DNA of 64,000 nt, from assembly GCA_950106755.1 (NCBI GenBank), contig OX467088.1:3332001-3396000 (forward strand), written 5' to 3'. Position numbers and translations under genes: made by a program. Each line of letters opens with the position of its first letter. Within the stretch, counting starts at the first letter, position 1. Positions 1-11,482 of the stretch are shown in pieces. Under the pieces are notes generated by a model that saw only the letters and a program-made list of their open reading frames with translations, made no database searches and had not been told where the DNA came from. The stretch comes from Climacium dendroides (lineage: Eukaryota > Streptophyta > Bryopsida > Hypnales > Climaciaceae).

Positions 1-640
1 AAAAAATTGCATTTCAACAATTGCAAGGTGGATTGTATAATGAATTTTATAGCTTTTTATGTGAAATTAAGTTTTTGGAAAGTGCATTTTAGTATGCTAA
101 TACAATTTATAGTTGTTTATGTCACCTCCAATCCTCCCAAAATTTATGTGCAAATTTCTAAAATATTGTGGAGAGGGACAACATACTAAAAATAAAAATT
201 TACATTTATCTTATTATAATCTCACAACTCCTATGCAATTTTGGACTCAAAATTAGTGGATATTCTAATAAGCAAGCTCTTTAAACATCTATAGGGTTAG
301 ATATTGAAATAGAAAACAATTTGCTTTATTGAGGATAACTATAAGCCCATGCTCATTTTTCCTAGTCAAAATACACTTGAAAAGGCTTGGGTATTTAGGG
401 ATTAACCCTTGAAGGACTATTTGAGGTTCTATTGAAGTGATTGTAACCACATGAGGGGTGGTTGTGCACTTTGGAACCATTTTAGGGTTAATTGGAGTGA
501 TTGCAACTTTGTGAGGGTTGGTTGTGTGATCTAGACCATGTGGGGTCCTATCAACGCGATTTTGATCATTTGAGTCTTACTAAAGTGATTTTGAATATTT
601 GGGTCTTATTGGAGTGATTTTGATTATTTGAGGTTCTATT
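1..640. other. AT-rich sequence and decayed copia leader
   Basis: No supportable gene. From about 400 to 640 the text repeats a loose phrase of the type 'attggagtgatttnga', the same rhythm seen in the untranslated leaders of the Copia-B elements further on (for example 21200-21690). This stretch is therefore probably the worn leader of the copia relic that follows. Bases 1-290 show nothing I recognise. Confidence 0.4.
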
Positions 641-654
641 GGATTGATTTAGAA

Positions 655-2836
655 GGGGATTGTAGACCAACTTGTTTGTTTGGAGGCACCTATGATGGAT
701 GGAAATATTGTCATAACTCTCCATGAGAATTTGCCACCTTTGTTTGAATATTTCATTATGGCTTTGGAGTCAAGACCCATGGAGGAGTTGACTATTAAGT
801 TTATTACGGCAAGGTTGATATACAAAGTGTCCAAAAGGAAGGAGAATGAGCCCTATAAAGGAAGGGCAACCATTTTTTCATGACATGGCAAAGATGGAAG
901 TTCACAACAACACAAGGAGAGATGTTATAACTATGTCAAGCCTAGCCACCTTACAAATAATTGTTGGCATCCAAAGAATGAGAGTGCAAACAAAGCTACT
1001 ACTAAGAGGTAGAAGATGATTTTGTACTTGTAGCAAGTGATGGATATGGCAACATCAACATGTTCAAGTACATAATTGACTCGGGTGCAATACAACACAT
1101 GACCCTCTTAGAGAAGCTTTTCTTATTTATCAACCCATTAACAATCAAAAGGTATATTTGGGTGACAATGGCATGCTATACACAATTGGCATGGATTGTA
1201 TTGTGATGGAGGTTGATGTGAAGAGCCACTTGAGAAGAATTTGCATCCAAAAAGCGTTACATGTGTTCAAAATGTATGTCAACTAGCTCTTGGTAAGCAA
1301 ATTGGTGTCACCAAAATTGAAGGTGCAATTCAACAACAAGGGTTGCGTTTTGGAAATAGCCTATAAAGAGATGATTGTCATGGCACCTAGGGAGGGAAAT
1401 ATGTACCAACTGAAGATTAAAATAGTGAATGGTTCAAGCATGACATGTTTGGTACAAGAATCCACCCACCAACACTTTTTGAAGCTTGAACCACCTTAAT
1501 GTGAAGACATTGGGCCACCTCAATGTGAAGAGTGTAAAGAGTCTTCAAAGTATGGTGAGTGACTTCAAATCATGAAAAGCTCATTTAATTTAATATGTGA
1601 GGCTTGCATTGAAGGCATGTAAGCAAGGCAATCGTTTCCAAGTAGTAGAGTAAGGAGGGCAACCAAGAAGTTAAAGATTGTACACTCGGATGTGTGCAGC
1701 CCCTTGAAGACTACTTCTATAGGTGGTATAGGGTATTTCTTGATCTTCATTGATGATTTTTCAAGGAAGATCTAGGTATTCATTCTCGAAGAGTTAAGAT
1801 ATCCTACAAGGGAGTATAGGCCACTTGGAGAATGGTAGAAGAGTAAGACATGCAAGAAGAATATGTTTCACTTATGGTCAAAGGTACATTTGAATTCTCT
1901 TCATCCTCCCAATCGTGCAAATGTAGGATGAAAATGGATGTTTTGTACCAAGAGAGATGCATTGAATAACATCATGAGCTATAAGACAGAATTAGTGGCT
2001 AAGGGATATGCCCAAGTGGAGGGGATGGATTTCAATGAGACCTTTCCTCTCATGGCCAAGTTTTGTACCATTCAATGCATGATGGCCATAGGGTAGCTAT
2101 AGACTTGGAGATACACTAAATAGAAGTCATCATGGTGTTTCCCAATCCATACCTTGGAGAGGTCATCTACATGGACCAACTTAAAGACTTTTTTCAAGAA
2201 GGTCAAGAATGCCTCAAATGTAAGCTCAAGAAAGCCATCTATGGATTGAGGCAATTGGGAAGAGCGTAGTACATGGATGTTGATGCTTTGTTTACAAAAG
2301 AAGGTTTTATAAAAAGCCATGCAAACCACTCTCTCTATATTAAGCAAATAAGTGAATATTTGGTGATTGTCATCATCTATTTTGATGATTTGATTATCAT
2401 GATGGGGAAAGTCAAGGTAGTGTTGAAGGGCAGTAGTCAAGTGAGCAGTCAAGAGAATCATGCAATACTTGCAAAGTACATAGGTGGCCAAATTGGTACT
2501 TAGAGGCAAGAGCCTTGCGCTTAGGTTTTTTTGTGATGCGGAATAGGTTAGAGATTTAGTTAGAGTTGCAAGTGATAGGAGGTCTACAATAGGCTATATG
2601 TTTATGCTTGGAGATGATGCAATCTCGTGGAATGCAAAGAAATAACCTACCATTGCATTGTCAACTACAAAAGCAAAGTACATTGCCATTAGCTAATGCA
2701 TGAGGCAGACACTATGGCTAAGACAACTCATAAGTGATGTTGGATTTGAACAAGAGAAGAGCACACCCATCATGTGTGACAATTAAGGTGCCTTTGCATT
2801 AGTAAAGAATTGAATTCATCACTTGTTGAAGTTAGT
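655..2836 (+). pseudogene. Decayed Ty1/copia gag-pol relic
   Basis: The gag, protease, integrase, reverse transcriptase and RNase H pieces occur in copia order on the plus strand and match Copia-B2 piece by piece. They are: gag C-terminal half (about 680-860), a protease motif around IIDSGA (about 1070-1100), a GAG-pre-integrase stretch (about 1390-1560), the start of the integrase core with HSDVC (about 1680-1770), RT (about 1860-2420) and RNase H with a TTKAKY relic of TTEAEY (about 2520-2815). Stops and frameshifts are scattered throughout. The integrase catalytic core after about 1790 and most of the RT-RNase H connection near 2420-2500 are deleted. No LTRs remain. This is the oldest copia copy in the window. 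Confidence 0.8.
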
Positions 2837-2837
2837 A

Positions 2838-2935
2838 AGTGTCGTACGCGCAGTTAGCCATAAGTATCTTTACAACAATAAATTGCTGCAAGATGACACA
2901 AGTTATCGTCCTAGGGAATTCTAGTGGGTGGAAGT
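2838..2935 (+). repeat. Truncated end of the TGTC...GACA element
   Basis: Begins TGTCGTACGCGCAGTTAGCC and aligns for about 95 bp with the reverse complement of 43440-43532, the end of the 1582-bp element at 41951. Similarity stops near 2935. It abuts the 3' edge of the decayed copia relic. This is a second, truncated copy of that repeat family. Confidence 0.65.
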
Positions 2936-3817
2936 ACACTAGACCCCATACACTTTTGGCAAAACCAAAATGTATACAATTTGAAAAAAGTACTAAAAAT
3001 ATACTCAATAATACTTTATAGATGTCAAATATGCGATTTATTTCTTCAGATTCCGATCGAGCGGCCATAGATTACTGATTTGGATTGACCAATACAGTCA
3101 AAGTCAACTATCAAGATTTAAAATTTTGCATGGCGGAGAAAGTTTGTCTCATTTCAAATTTGCATAAGTTCGCCCTAATTTCTGGGTTTTTTCTGGATTT
3201 GTGGCATTGTTGCTTTGTAGTGCATTGAATATGGAGAACAAGTGGCATTGTTTCCTTAGGATCAAAAGCTTAATCACAAAATTTCATTTTAAAGGTCCCA
3301 CATTTTGAACGGCCCATTCCCGCCTTCACATTTTTCATTCATTTTAAAGGAATTTCATCCATAATCACAAGCTTCAGCTTGAATTTTCAATTTAAAGGTC
3401 CCGCATTTAGAGTGTCCCATTCCCGCCTTCAAAAATTTTCATTCTTCATACATAATTTCATCCACATTGAACACTATGCATTCGACTTTTGAGCAAAACA
3501 AATGAAATTTTTGATGGTTTGTATTATTTCTTTGGATGGACCTTGGATGAAGAACAGATTTCAATACATACTTAGAAGAAAATCAATTGCATTTTATCTT
3601 AACCCTTACACATATTCTCTTCTGAAGATGAATTTGTTTCATATACTTCATTTTATTATTCTAAAAAAAGAATCATAATCAAGTGATTTTATAATGCATA
3701 TTACAACATTCATATATAATTTACTCTATGCATGTTTAAATTCTATAAATAAGTGAAATTTAGGGCATATCTATATTGTGCTTCAAAACGTTAGATTAGG
3801 CTATTAGAATATGAAAA
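2936..3817. other. AT-rich intergenic sequence
   Basis: No open frame with recognisable content. A short direct similarity occurs around 3285-3330 and 3390-3440 ('aaaggtccc...cccattcccgccttcaaa'), about 105 bp apart, suggesting a local duplication. Nothing else is visible. Confidence 0.4.
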
Positions 3818-4577
3818 AGCCGACCTATTTGTTCAATCCCCATGTTTTTTTACCCAATAGACAATTAATCTACTTTTGAAGATTCTTGAATTCACTAGAA
3901 CAATTGATTAATTAGTCTAAAAACTACTTTTATGGAGTGTGGATTAGACCATGTTTGATATAATTATATAAAATGTACATCATTAACACCTATATTTCAC
4001 AAATAGGGATCATGCGTCAATTTCAAATCCACATTTTTTTCACCCAAATGTTGGTAAGGGTACCATACAAGAGCCAATGTATTTGTTCAAACCCTATGTT
4101 TTTTACCTAATAAACAAATAATCTACTTTTGGAGATTCATGAAATTCACTAGAGGAATTGATTAATTAGCCTAAACACTAATTTTTTGCGGTTTAGGATA
4201 GGGCCATGTTTGATATAATTACATAAAATTTACATCATATAGACCTACATTTCACAAATAGAGAAGCATTGATTTCAAATGCACATTTTTTTCCACCCAA
4301 ATGTTGGTAAGGGTACCATGGAAGAGCCAACGTATTTGTTCAAACTCCATGCTTTTTACCCAATAGACAATTAATCTACTTTTCAAGATTCTTGAATTCA
4401 CTAGAACAATTGATTAATTAGTCTAAAAACTATTTTTATGGAGTGTGGATTAGGCCATGTTTGATATAATTACATAAAATTTACATCATGAACTCTTATG
4501 TTTCACAAATAAGGAAGCATCAACTTCAAATCTACATTTTTTTTCCACCCAAATGTTGGTAAGAATAACATCAAAGA
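3818..4577. repeat. Three-copy tandem repeat, about 253-bp unit
   Basis: Copies start at about 3818, 4072 and 4325. Each runs from 'agcc..tatttgttcaa' through 'gaattcactagaacaattgattaattag' wording to 'cacccaaatgttggtaag'. Copies are roughly 85-90% alike by eye, and copies 1 and 3 share wording absent from copy 2. The unit is AT-rich with no coding potential and may be a minisatellite. Confidence 0.8.
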
Positions 4578-5989
4578 CAAAGTATGATATTACATACTAG
4601 ATTTAAAATAGGAGCCTTGTTTTTTGAAATTCTTATATAAATAGTAAATTGTATGTTCAAATGAGCTACATAAATTAATGGATTTATCTCACATTTAAGC
4701 CTTTGCTTTACATATTATTACACAAAACAAAATTTCATGAAATCATACTTACATCATGCAATATTCTTTTGCATCATTCCAAATGGAGACATCTTACACA
4801 AAATTTTATATGTATGGGTGTAATTACTTAAAATATATTTTGTCATTATTCAACATTTAGGATTTACGAAATGCAAGAAAATATTATGAGATCTTGGTGT
4901 TATGAACCAAAGATTTAGGTACATAAAATTAAAAAAAATTTCAATGCATAGTAGTGCGTTTATCAAATGGGGAGGTCCACAAAATAAATGAAAAGATTTA
5001 GTGAGATAGTGTTGAGATTACCAAAGGATACACAAAATTCAAACAATGATTTGTGAAGTAGTGGGCACACAAAAATGAAACAATGATTTGTGAGGTAGTG
5101 GATAGTTTTAATGCCACGACTAATACTAAATGTCCTCCTACCTCATTAGGAAATGATGGATTGGACATGATCATGGACATTGAATTGGTGACCGCCGATC
5201 ACCAATGTCCACTAACAGGTGACCGCCAGTGTCAATTCTCTCGCCTTCCTGATCACGTACCTCTCCCGACAAGTGACCGTCGGTAGTCGTCTCGCACCTT
5301 GGACAAGCAATATGAACTTGCATGGCTTTCATAGTTTTTCTTGGGTACTTGGAGGATTTTGCTATGCGCATCTCTGGATTTATGGCGTGTACAATGTGTT
5401 TTGTGGTTTGGATTGTGAGAGGCGTGATTTGGTGAGGACTGTACTTAGTGTCATCAATTTTTGGTTTTCCATCTTTAGGTGAAAAATCATCAACAAAATT
5501 CTAGTTTCCCAACTCATGGATTGTGTGCACCTTCCTTGTCTTGTAAGATTTGTGATGTGAGAGATGTTTCAGTGCATGTGCTTTGAGGTATATGTTGAGG
5601 GTAGTTAGTTCTGATGCTTCCAAGTGCCCATCTTAAATCAGTCTAGGGTGGCTTTTGTGCACTGTGGTTTTACTAATAAGATTTTGGGATTCTGAGATCG
5701 AGATTCTATGCACCAAAGAGTAGGCATTTCATTACGAGGATCAGAGCAACCTTGAGTATGAACCGCAATCCCACATTTGTACTTTCTTTGACTTCCTCGC
5801 TACTTGCAAAGGCTACAATGAATTTTTGTTGTAGCTCTTTTCATGTCCAATTCTTTGATGTTTGGGCTCTGAAGTGCACTAGCTCTTGGTTGAGGGTTGC
5901 AATCTGGAAATGCTAAGTTTAGGATTGACGTACACAACTCTTGCTCAATGTGATTCAGGGTGTTGGGTTTAACGGCATGGAGACCTCGC
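4578..5989. other. Intergenic sequence with a small GC-rich patch
   Basis: Mostly AT-rich. At 5187-5300 there is a GC-rich patch in which GGTGACCGCC occurs twice about 30 bp apart, with a diverged third form near 5272 (GTGACCGTCGG). An open frame of about 87 codons (5219-5482) overlaps it, but I recognise no domain and do not call it a gene. Confidence 0.35.
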
Positions 5990-6089
5990 AAGGAATACAC
6001 TTTGGTTAGGGGAAGGGTTCTAAGGCCAATGTCAGCAAGGGAAGGATTTCCGTCACAAAGTCTAAGGAGAGTGGTCGGAAGGAGAAGTC

Positions 6090-6124
6090 ACCTTTGGCCA
6101 TAAGTGAAGTATACTCCTCTTTCA
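6090..6124 (-). repeat. 35-bp exact copia RT snippet
   Basis: Identical over 35 bp to 13987-14021, the minus-strand Copia-B1 sequence coding for the EEYTSLMAKG region just before RT. Nothing on either side is copia-like. It sits at the very start of the split open frame and supplies its in-frame TAA. Confidence 0.75.
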
Positions 6125-6675
6125 AGGAAAGATGCGGAGATCCCAAGGAAGGAGCTGTCAACCTTGAAACAACGGAGGGGAAGTGTTGATCTTCAAAGCA
6201 GCTCGGAGGAAGATTGCAGTGCTGACGAGCGTGATCAACAAGAGGAGGATGTCCACAGCGTACACGTAGGGGTGTGGAAGAAACCCACAGCCAGAGTGAA
6301 GAAGTCCAAGAATTACGAATCTCCTGAAGACGTTGATATTGAAATTGCGAACCTGAAGCCACCACCCAAGAAGCTCACGGCTAAAGATTTTGCTCAGGTG
6401 TATAAGCTGTGCAATGAATTAATGGAAAATCCACACCGTTATCGAAAGAATTCACTGCCGACAAAATTGGTGAGGAAATACTTTGGGGAATTAGTTGGAG
6501 AGGGTGCGTGGAATGGCTACTCATGGCATCAATGTGAGCACACTGATCTCAGGGCAAGGATCAAAGAACTACACCCTATTGTCTACCAACACGGTCCCAA
6601 TGATGTACCTGGATTGATTAAGGTACATTTTGCATATGGGGTGGCGATGGAGTTCAAGAAAGGAATTAAAGAAGT
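6104..6675 (+). pseudogene. Unrecognised open frame, 5' part, split by the CACTA insertion
   Basis: An open frame of about 190 codons. The amino end is highly charged with Ser/Glu/Asp runs. It continues with a Lys/Pro-rich segment (KPPPKKLTAKDF) and a more globular part containing KYFGELVGEGAWNGYSW. I recognise no family. The frame opens after a TAA at 6101-6103 with no ATG nearby (first ATG at 6422), so the true start or upstream exon is not visible. A different upstream frame is open from about 6013 to 6190, so a frameshift or exon join is possible. The CACTA element begins directly after its AGT target bases. Rejoining at 33348 continues the same frame for 37 codons, so this was one coding region before the insertion. 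It may be a host gene or part of another mobile element. Confidence 0.55.
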
Positions 6676-6711
6676 CACTACAACAATGGTAGTGTTTTAT
6701 GACTGCAAAAT
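6676..6711 (+). repeat. CACTA left terminal inverted repeat
   Basis: Begins CACTACAACAATG and pairs with 33309-33344, 33 of 36 positions by eye. It is preceded directly by the AGT target duplication. Confidence 0.92.
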
Positions 6712-6884
6712 TATCACTGAGGACGATTGGCGACTACTTGCAGTCATATTCTTTGAGGCCAAAACCTTCTGTAGAATTATGACTGCAAAATGTGACTTCT
6801 AGTCATATATTCATTGTGTACTTTATATATGTATACTATACGCCCGTGGGGAACACCAAAGTATTTCATAGGGAACAAGTGGGA

Positions 6885-7290
6885 ACATGTTTAGGGAACG
6901 TATATTCATATTACCAGTCATATTTTGCCTTCAGTCATATTTTGCAGTCATATTTCCTTGAATTTTTTTTTTTTCGGGTAGCATGATGAAAATTTGGGCA
7001 GTTCTAGTGGTAGGTGAGTGTCCAGTCGCAATTTTGCATCAGTCGTATTTTCCAGTCATATTTTTCAGTCATATTTGTAAGGCAGTCATATTTTCCTGTC
7101 AGTTATATTTTTCAGTCATATTTTTCTGCCAGTCATATTTTGTAGTCATATTTTTTTGCCAATCATACTTTGTAGTCATATTTTTTTGTTAGCCATATTT
7201 TCCAGTCATATTTTGCAGGTAGTCGTATTTTGTAGTCATATTTCTTGTTAGTAATATTTTTCTGTCAAACATACTTTGCAATCATAATCT
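6885..7290. repeat. CACTA left subterminal repeat array
   Basis: Some twenty occurrences of CAGTCATATTTT and close variants, spaced about 15-25 bp apart, mostly in one orientation. In characterised CACTA elements, subterminal repeats of this sort are the binding sites for the TnpA-type protein. The same core, paired into palindromes, fills the right end. Confidence 0.8.
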
Positions 7291-7816
7291 TCTGAATTGT
7301 TTTAAGTAGTTAGTGACCTTTTTTTTTAAAAGTACCATGATGAAAATTTGGGAAGTTTTAGTGGTAGGTCAGTGCTTAGTCATAGCTTTGCTTGTCATAT
7401 TCTCATTATTTTGCAGCCATTTTTATTTGATAGTCACATTATGTACTCTTGTTTTTATATTATTATTCCTTTTTCTTCTGGTGTAGTTAAAGAAAAAGTT
7501 ATGCAATCTAATTTTTTGGTGTTGTATGTAGGCCATACGGTCATTCTTCGGGGCGTATGCATAACTTCACTAAATGCCTTTTCGAAAAAGGTTATGTGTT
7601 ACTAAATCCTCTTCCTATTATTAAAGAAACATAAAAAAATTTGACGTAGCACATAATTATATTTTCATAAATGGATTTCAATTTTCCATATGGTTCATCA
7701 CGGAAGTACAAACACATAAAGTAGTTCAAAATACTCACTTTGGAATACGAAATAGAACTGTATGTATTATACTTCTGGGCTTAATTTGCAACTCAATCGC
7801 AATTTCCATCACAATA
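7291..7816. other. CACTA non-coding segment beyond the TNP2 stop codon
   Basis: No gene. A direct repeat of about 40 bp (6981-7021 and 7335-7375, 'catgatgaaaatttgggnag...gtggtaggt') brackets the subterminal array. The remainder is AT-rich and probably includes the 3' untranslated region of the transposase gene. Confidence 0.5.
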
Positions 7817-9875
7817 TTATAGGTCATCTACATGTACATCGTCTTGTTGTAGACGTTGCAATGCAATTGCAACCACATCTGCTTCTACTTCCACTACATC
7901 ACTTAAGATGGGTGTCTTCGGTATGAGGTCTTCATACAAGTCTGTGGCTTCAAGTCCGTGAAACTCTATTGTCTTCCCCAAAGATATGCACTCTACTTCA
8001 ATTGCTGCTTCATGCTTAGAGAATGACCGGACACCTCTGGGTTCCCTACGGAGTACAACTTCCCATCCATCTCTGGCCTTGTCTAATGCAAAAAATACTT
8101 GTTCAATGTGGAGAGGGAAGGCAAATGACTGCGCTGAGTATGGAATCAATCTATCAAAGTTCACACTAGTGAATCCATACTCATCACGCTTCATGGTGGC
8201 CCCATCACCTTTGGTATTTGCAACCACCCAATTGCAATAAAGTACCACTACGTCAAACTGCCCATAATCTACAGATAGAATTTCCTCCACCCACCCCACG
8301 TACTCTAGCTTTGAGTCCTTCATGTTCCTATCTTTTATGCCTGTTCGGCAAAGTTGTCGAAAGGTTGCCGCTATTCCCGAGTCCATTGTTGTCAATTGCT
8401 TTTCAACGCTTCGAACACGAATGTGGTTTCCAAATGCATACATGGAACGGTATGACTTCGCTCGATCTGATGGAGGTAACATTAGTGTCCTCACGTCTTC
8501 GTCCACTACTTCTGTACCTTCTTCTATAGCTCGTAGCACGGCCTTGGGAAATCAAATGTGGAACTTTTCGTCGCACATTTCAGTCGGGTACTTCACTCGT
8601 CTCTAATGTTTTTTACGCCTATATTGCTGTCGCTCTCTTTCGCGATAGCACATGTCATCCTCATGCCTCCTACATCATTCAATAATTAAACATATGAGTT
8701 CATATTCATATACAAAACCTATACTATGTAAAGTTAAAGAAACATTTACAATACTTGTTGCAGTCATAAATGCAATTACATCACTAGGTCAAGTCACAAA
8801 TGCAATCACATCACTCATTGTTGTCCAGAATACAATTACAGTAATGGTGAATACCATAAATGTTACGTCATCACTAGGTATAGTCAAAATTGCATATACA
8901 AGTATTTGAATTGCATACATTCGATTTTTCATGTCTTCATGTAGTACAAGAATTATTTCTTCTACAAGACCTTACCTCCTCCACTCCTCCAATGGTGCCG
9001 CATTGTTCAGTATGAACTCGTGAATCCATTGCCGTAGTTCACTTGATAGGTGTCGTGTTCGTCTGCTACCTTCTAAGATTTCATCATACATTGACGGATC
9101 TTCTTTGTCATCCCACACTCTTCGGGCGGTCACAGTATACTCTTGCATGTATTCAGTACAAAAACCCAATGCTTCCCACCATAGTGTAGCCTTCAGCCAT
9201 GCTATCCTCTGGTCGAGCCCGATTTCGGACATACCCTTTTAATGTCTTCAAATACCTTTCAATGGGATACATCCAACGTGTATGAACGGGACCACAAATT
9301 TCTACCTCTTCTACAAGGTGAACCACTAAGTGGCTCATGATGTCAAAAAAAGATGGTGGAAACTCTTTCTCTAGCATGCATAATGCTATCACCATATCTG
9401 ACCTCAACTCTTCAAGACCACTAGTATCAATGATCTTAGCACATATCCTCCTGAATACACGGCTCAACATAATTATAGCCGTGCGGACCTCCTTTGTTAG
9501 CACTGAATGCACATATAGTGGTAGTACTTGCTACATGAGGACATGGTAGTCATGAGATTTCAAGTTCTTTATGGTCCCATTCATGTGCACACGCTTTTTC
9601 AATTGGCCCACGTATTGGGTGGGTGTTCGCAATGAACGGATTCCATCTACAAAGACTTGACGTTCCTGTTTCGTGAATGTGTAAGATGAACGAGGTAATA
9701 TGACGCTCCCCGGTTTCTTTCCAAGTACGGGCCACAGATGCTTTCGGACACCTGCCTCTTTCATGTCCAAACGGACCTCTAACGAGTCTTTCTCTCCATA
9801 TAAGGTTTTCAACATATTGTCGGTGATGTTCTTCTCACAATGCATGACGTCCAATGTGTGACGAATCAAAAGATC
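7817..9875 (-). pseudogene. TNP2-type CACTA transposase, 3' exons, broken
   Basis: The TNP2 transposase cuts and joins CACTA ends. Reading from 9875 downwards there is a 3' splice acceptor (ttttgcag) and the end of the Transposase_21-type region (TLDVMHCEKNITDN). A DUF4218-like region follows (CMLEKEFPPSFFDIMSHLVV, VEICGPVHTRWMYPIERYLK). Then come a candidate GT-AG intron (about 8975 down to 8670) and a DUF4216-like region (VVVLYCNWV, GFTSVNFDRLI) to a stop at 7817. The gene is dead: a TAG at 9531-9533, a frameshift near 9180-9190 and a further stop near 8604. The catalytic N-terminal exons are missing because copia DNA begins at 10009. Domain names come from my knowledge of plant CACTA proteins, not from a search. 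Confidence 0.85.
8670..8975 (-). other. Candidate intron in the TNP2 remnant
   Basis: Minus strand: donor GGAG|GTAAGG at 8975 and acceptor GATGTAG| ending at 8670. The intron interior holds three or four degenerate repeats of 'gtcacaaatgcaatcacatcact'. It separates the DUF4218-like exon from the DUF4216-like exon. Confidence 0.55.
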
Positions 9876-10008
9876 CTGCAAAATGACTTCAAAGTGTTAC
9901 AAATTGCATCCACTACAACTAAATTCAACCATTTTATTCATATGACTACCTCTAGTTATGATACTTTGGTTTCTAATTGAACAAATGTAATTAGAGTGCT
10001 CCACTTCT

Positions 10009-10285
10009 TGTTGAAGATCAAGTACATATTGTTGACTAACATGTACATATTAGTGTTGACCATGTACATTCAGCCCTACGTGTAGCATTAGACACTAGGT
10101 TAGTCTTAGAGTCCATTGGGTATTGCTCCTAGTCAAAGGCAGCCCATGAAAGGTAGTTATCCCACATGGTTTGTGGATAACTAGTGAAAGGCTTCTAGCT
10201 TAAGTTCAACCCACTCATGTGGCTTGGTATCTTCCTACCATCTAAGTAAAGCCTTTCTTCCATTCATTACTTTGTAATCTCAATA
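10009..10285 (+). repeat. Copia-A LTR (A1)
   Basis: 277 bp, TGTTGAAGATCAAG...TAATCTCAATA, the 5' LTR of the first Copia-A element. It interrupts the TNP2 intron sequence of the CACTA. The left flank is CTTCT. No matching 5-bp duplication occurs at the right edge of the copia block (31952), so the block is recombinant. Confidence 0.9.
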
Positions 10286-10299
10286 GGTTATGGGCCCAC
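10286..10299 (+). other. Primer-binding site, half initiator-tRNA type
   Basis: GGTTATGGGCCCAC follows the LTR directly. It is the complement of the anticodon stem-loop of eukaryotic initiator tRNA-Met (GTGGGCCCATAACC) as I know it, not of the tRNA 3' end. The same 13-14 nt follow the LTRs at 20934, 45300, 45800, 52773 and 58076, and in reverse at 17076-17089 and 39203-39216. Confidence 0.75.
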
Positions 10300-11482
10300 G
10301 CACTTGGAGTTGCGTTTGAAGGAGAAAGTCAAATCATTTGGAGGAGATCTTGGAGCTTGGAGGAGCAATCAGCCTTTTTGTGTCGTTTCACCTACAAACC
10401 ATATGGTGTGAGTTATCTTATCAAAAAAAGGGGATTTGAAGTGCATTTAAAAAAAAAAAGGTTCTCTAGGACTTTTGTGGGCTGGTTTGTGAGGTTTGGA
10501 GTACATTTTTGGTGAGAGGTTGCTTATGGTATTAATCAGACCTAGTGAGGGCTGTTTGCATGCTCCTATTTTGAATTTGTGCTTAGAGTGTGCATTGGGA
10601 GCCCATTGAGGCTGATTGTGCACTTGGGTGCATTGTTGATTGTGATTGTATCAATTGCAATCTAGTGAGAGTGCTTTGTAAGGCTTGGAAGCATCATTGG
10701 GTTGCTTGAGGTGTTTGCCGTCCGTTGAGGGCTGATTGGTACCCTTGTAAGAGAGAGAGGCAAATTGGTGGTCATTGTGAACCCAAGAGGGCTGATTTGT
10801 GCCCTTGAGAGTGAGTGAGGCAAATTGGTGGTCATTGTGAACCCAAGAGGGCTGATTTGTGCCTTGTGAGTGAGTGAGGCCATTTATTGGATTTTGTGAA
10901 CCTAAGAGGGCTGATTTGTGCCCTTGTGAGTGAGTGAGGCCATTTGGTGGACTTTGTGAATCCAAGAGGGCTGATTTGGGCCCTTGTGAGTGAGTGAGCC
11001 ATTTGGTGGACTTTGTGAACCCAAGAGGGCTGATTTGTGTGCTTGTGAGCCATTGAGAGCCAATTGGAGTTCCTAGGTGGCTTGGTGATCCAACTAGGGA
11101 TGTTGGAGGTTATTGTTGTCCTTAGGTACTAATTGTGAGTAGTAGCTTCCATCTAGGGCTGATTGGAAGTCTTGAGCACCTTGGAGAGTGGAGTACCCTA
11201 TTTGTGTGGGGAATTGTGAGTTTTCTTGTTGGTTTGAGGTAGATTCAGCCCATGAAGTCCATGTGGTGGCTTTGAGCTTCATTGGTATGGAGAGGAGGCG
11301 ATGCTCTTGTAGGAGTAATTGGGTCGTTCTTAGGGTGTGAAGGATCTTTGGAGGTGCTTGGGAGGGCTGATTGGTGCCATTTCAGCCCAATTGGCTTCCA
11401 AGGGATTGTTTGGAGGCTGAATTGAGTTTGTCAACTCTAGGAGACACTTGGGGGGCTGCCAACAAGTGGGAGGTGCTCCATC
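10300..11482 (+). other. Copia-A untranslated leader with 60-bp tandem repeat
   Basis: About 1.2 kb of leader between primer-binding site and gag. Bases 10727-11048 are a tandem array of a 60-bp unit containing 'ccaagagggctgattt' and 'gtgagtgaggc', about 5.3 copies. Equivalent arrays are at 38385-38640 (minus), 46447-46760 and 53355-53670. No gene is apparent. Open frames here are repeat artefacts. Confidence 0.75.

Noticed and set aside
5219..5482. 87-codon open frame in the GC-rich patch
   Set aside because: No recognisable domain, no start context and no neighbouring exons. Length is within chance expectation.
7348..7605. 85-codon open frame near the CACTA left end
   Set aside because: It overlaps the subterminal and untranslated region, has no domain, and its composition matches the AT-rich surroundings.
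10651..11053. Repetitive open frames with repeated 'SPLGFT' and 'NQPSWVH' peptides in Copia-A leaders
   Set aside because: The 60-bp unit is a multiple of three, so repeated peptides arise automatically. No start context or conservation of frame is visible.
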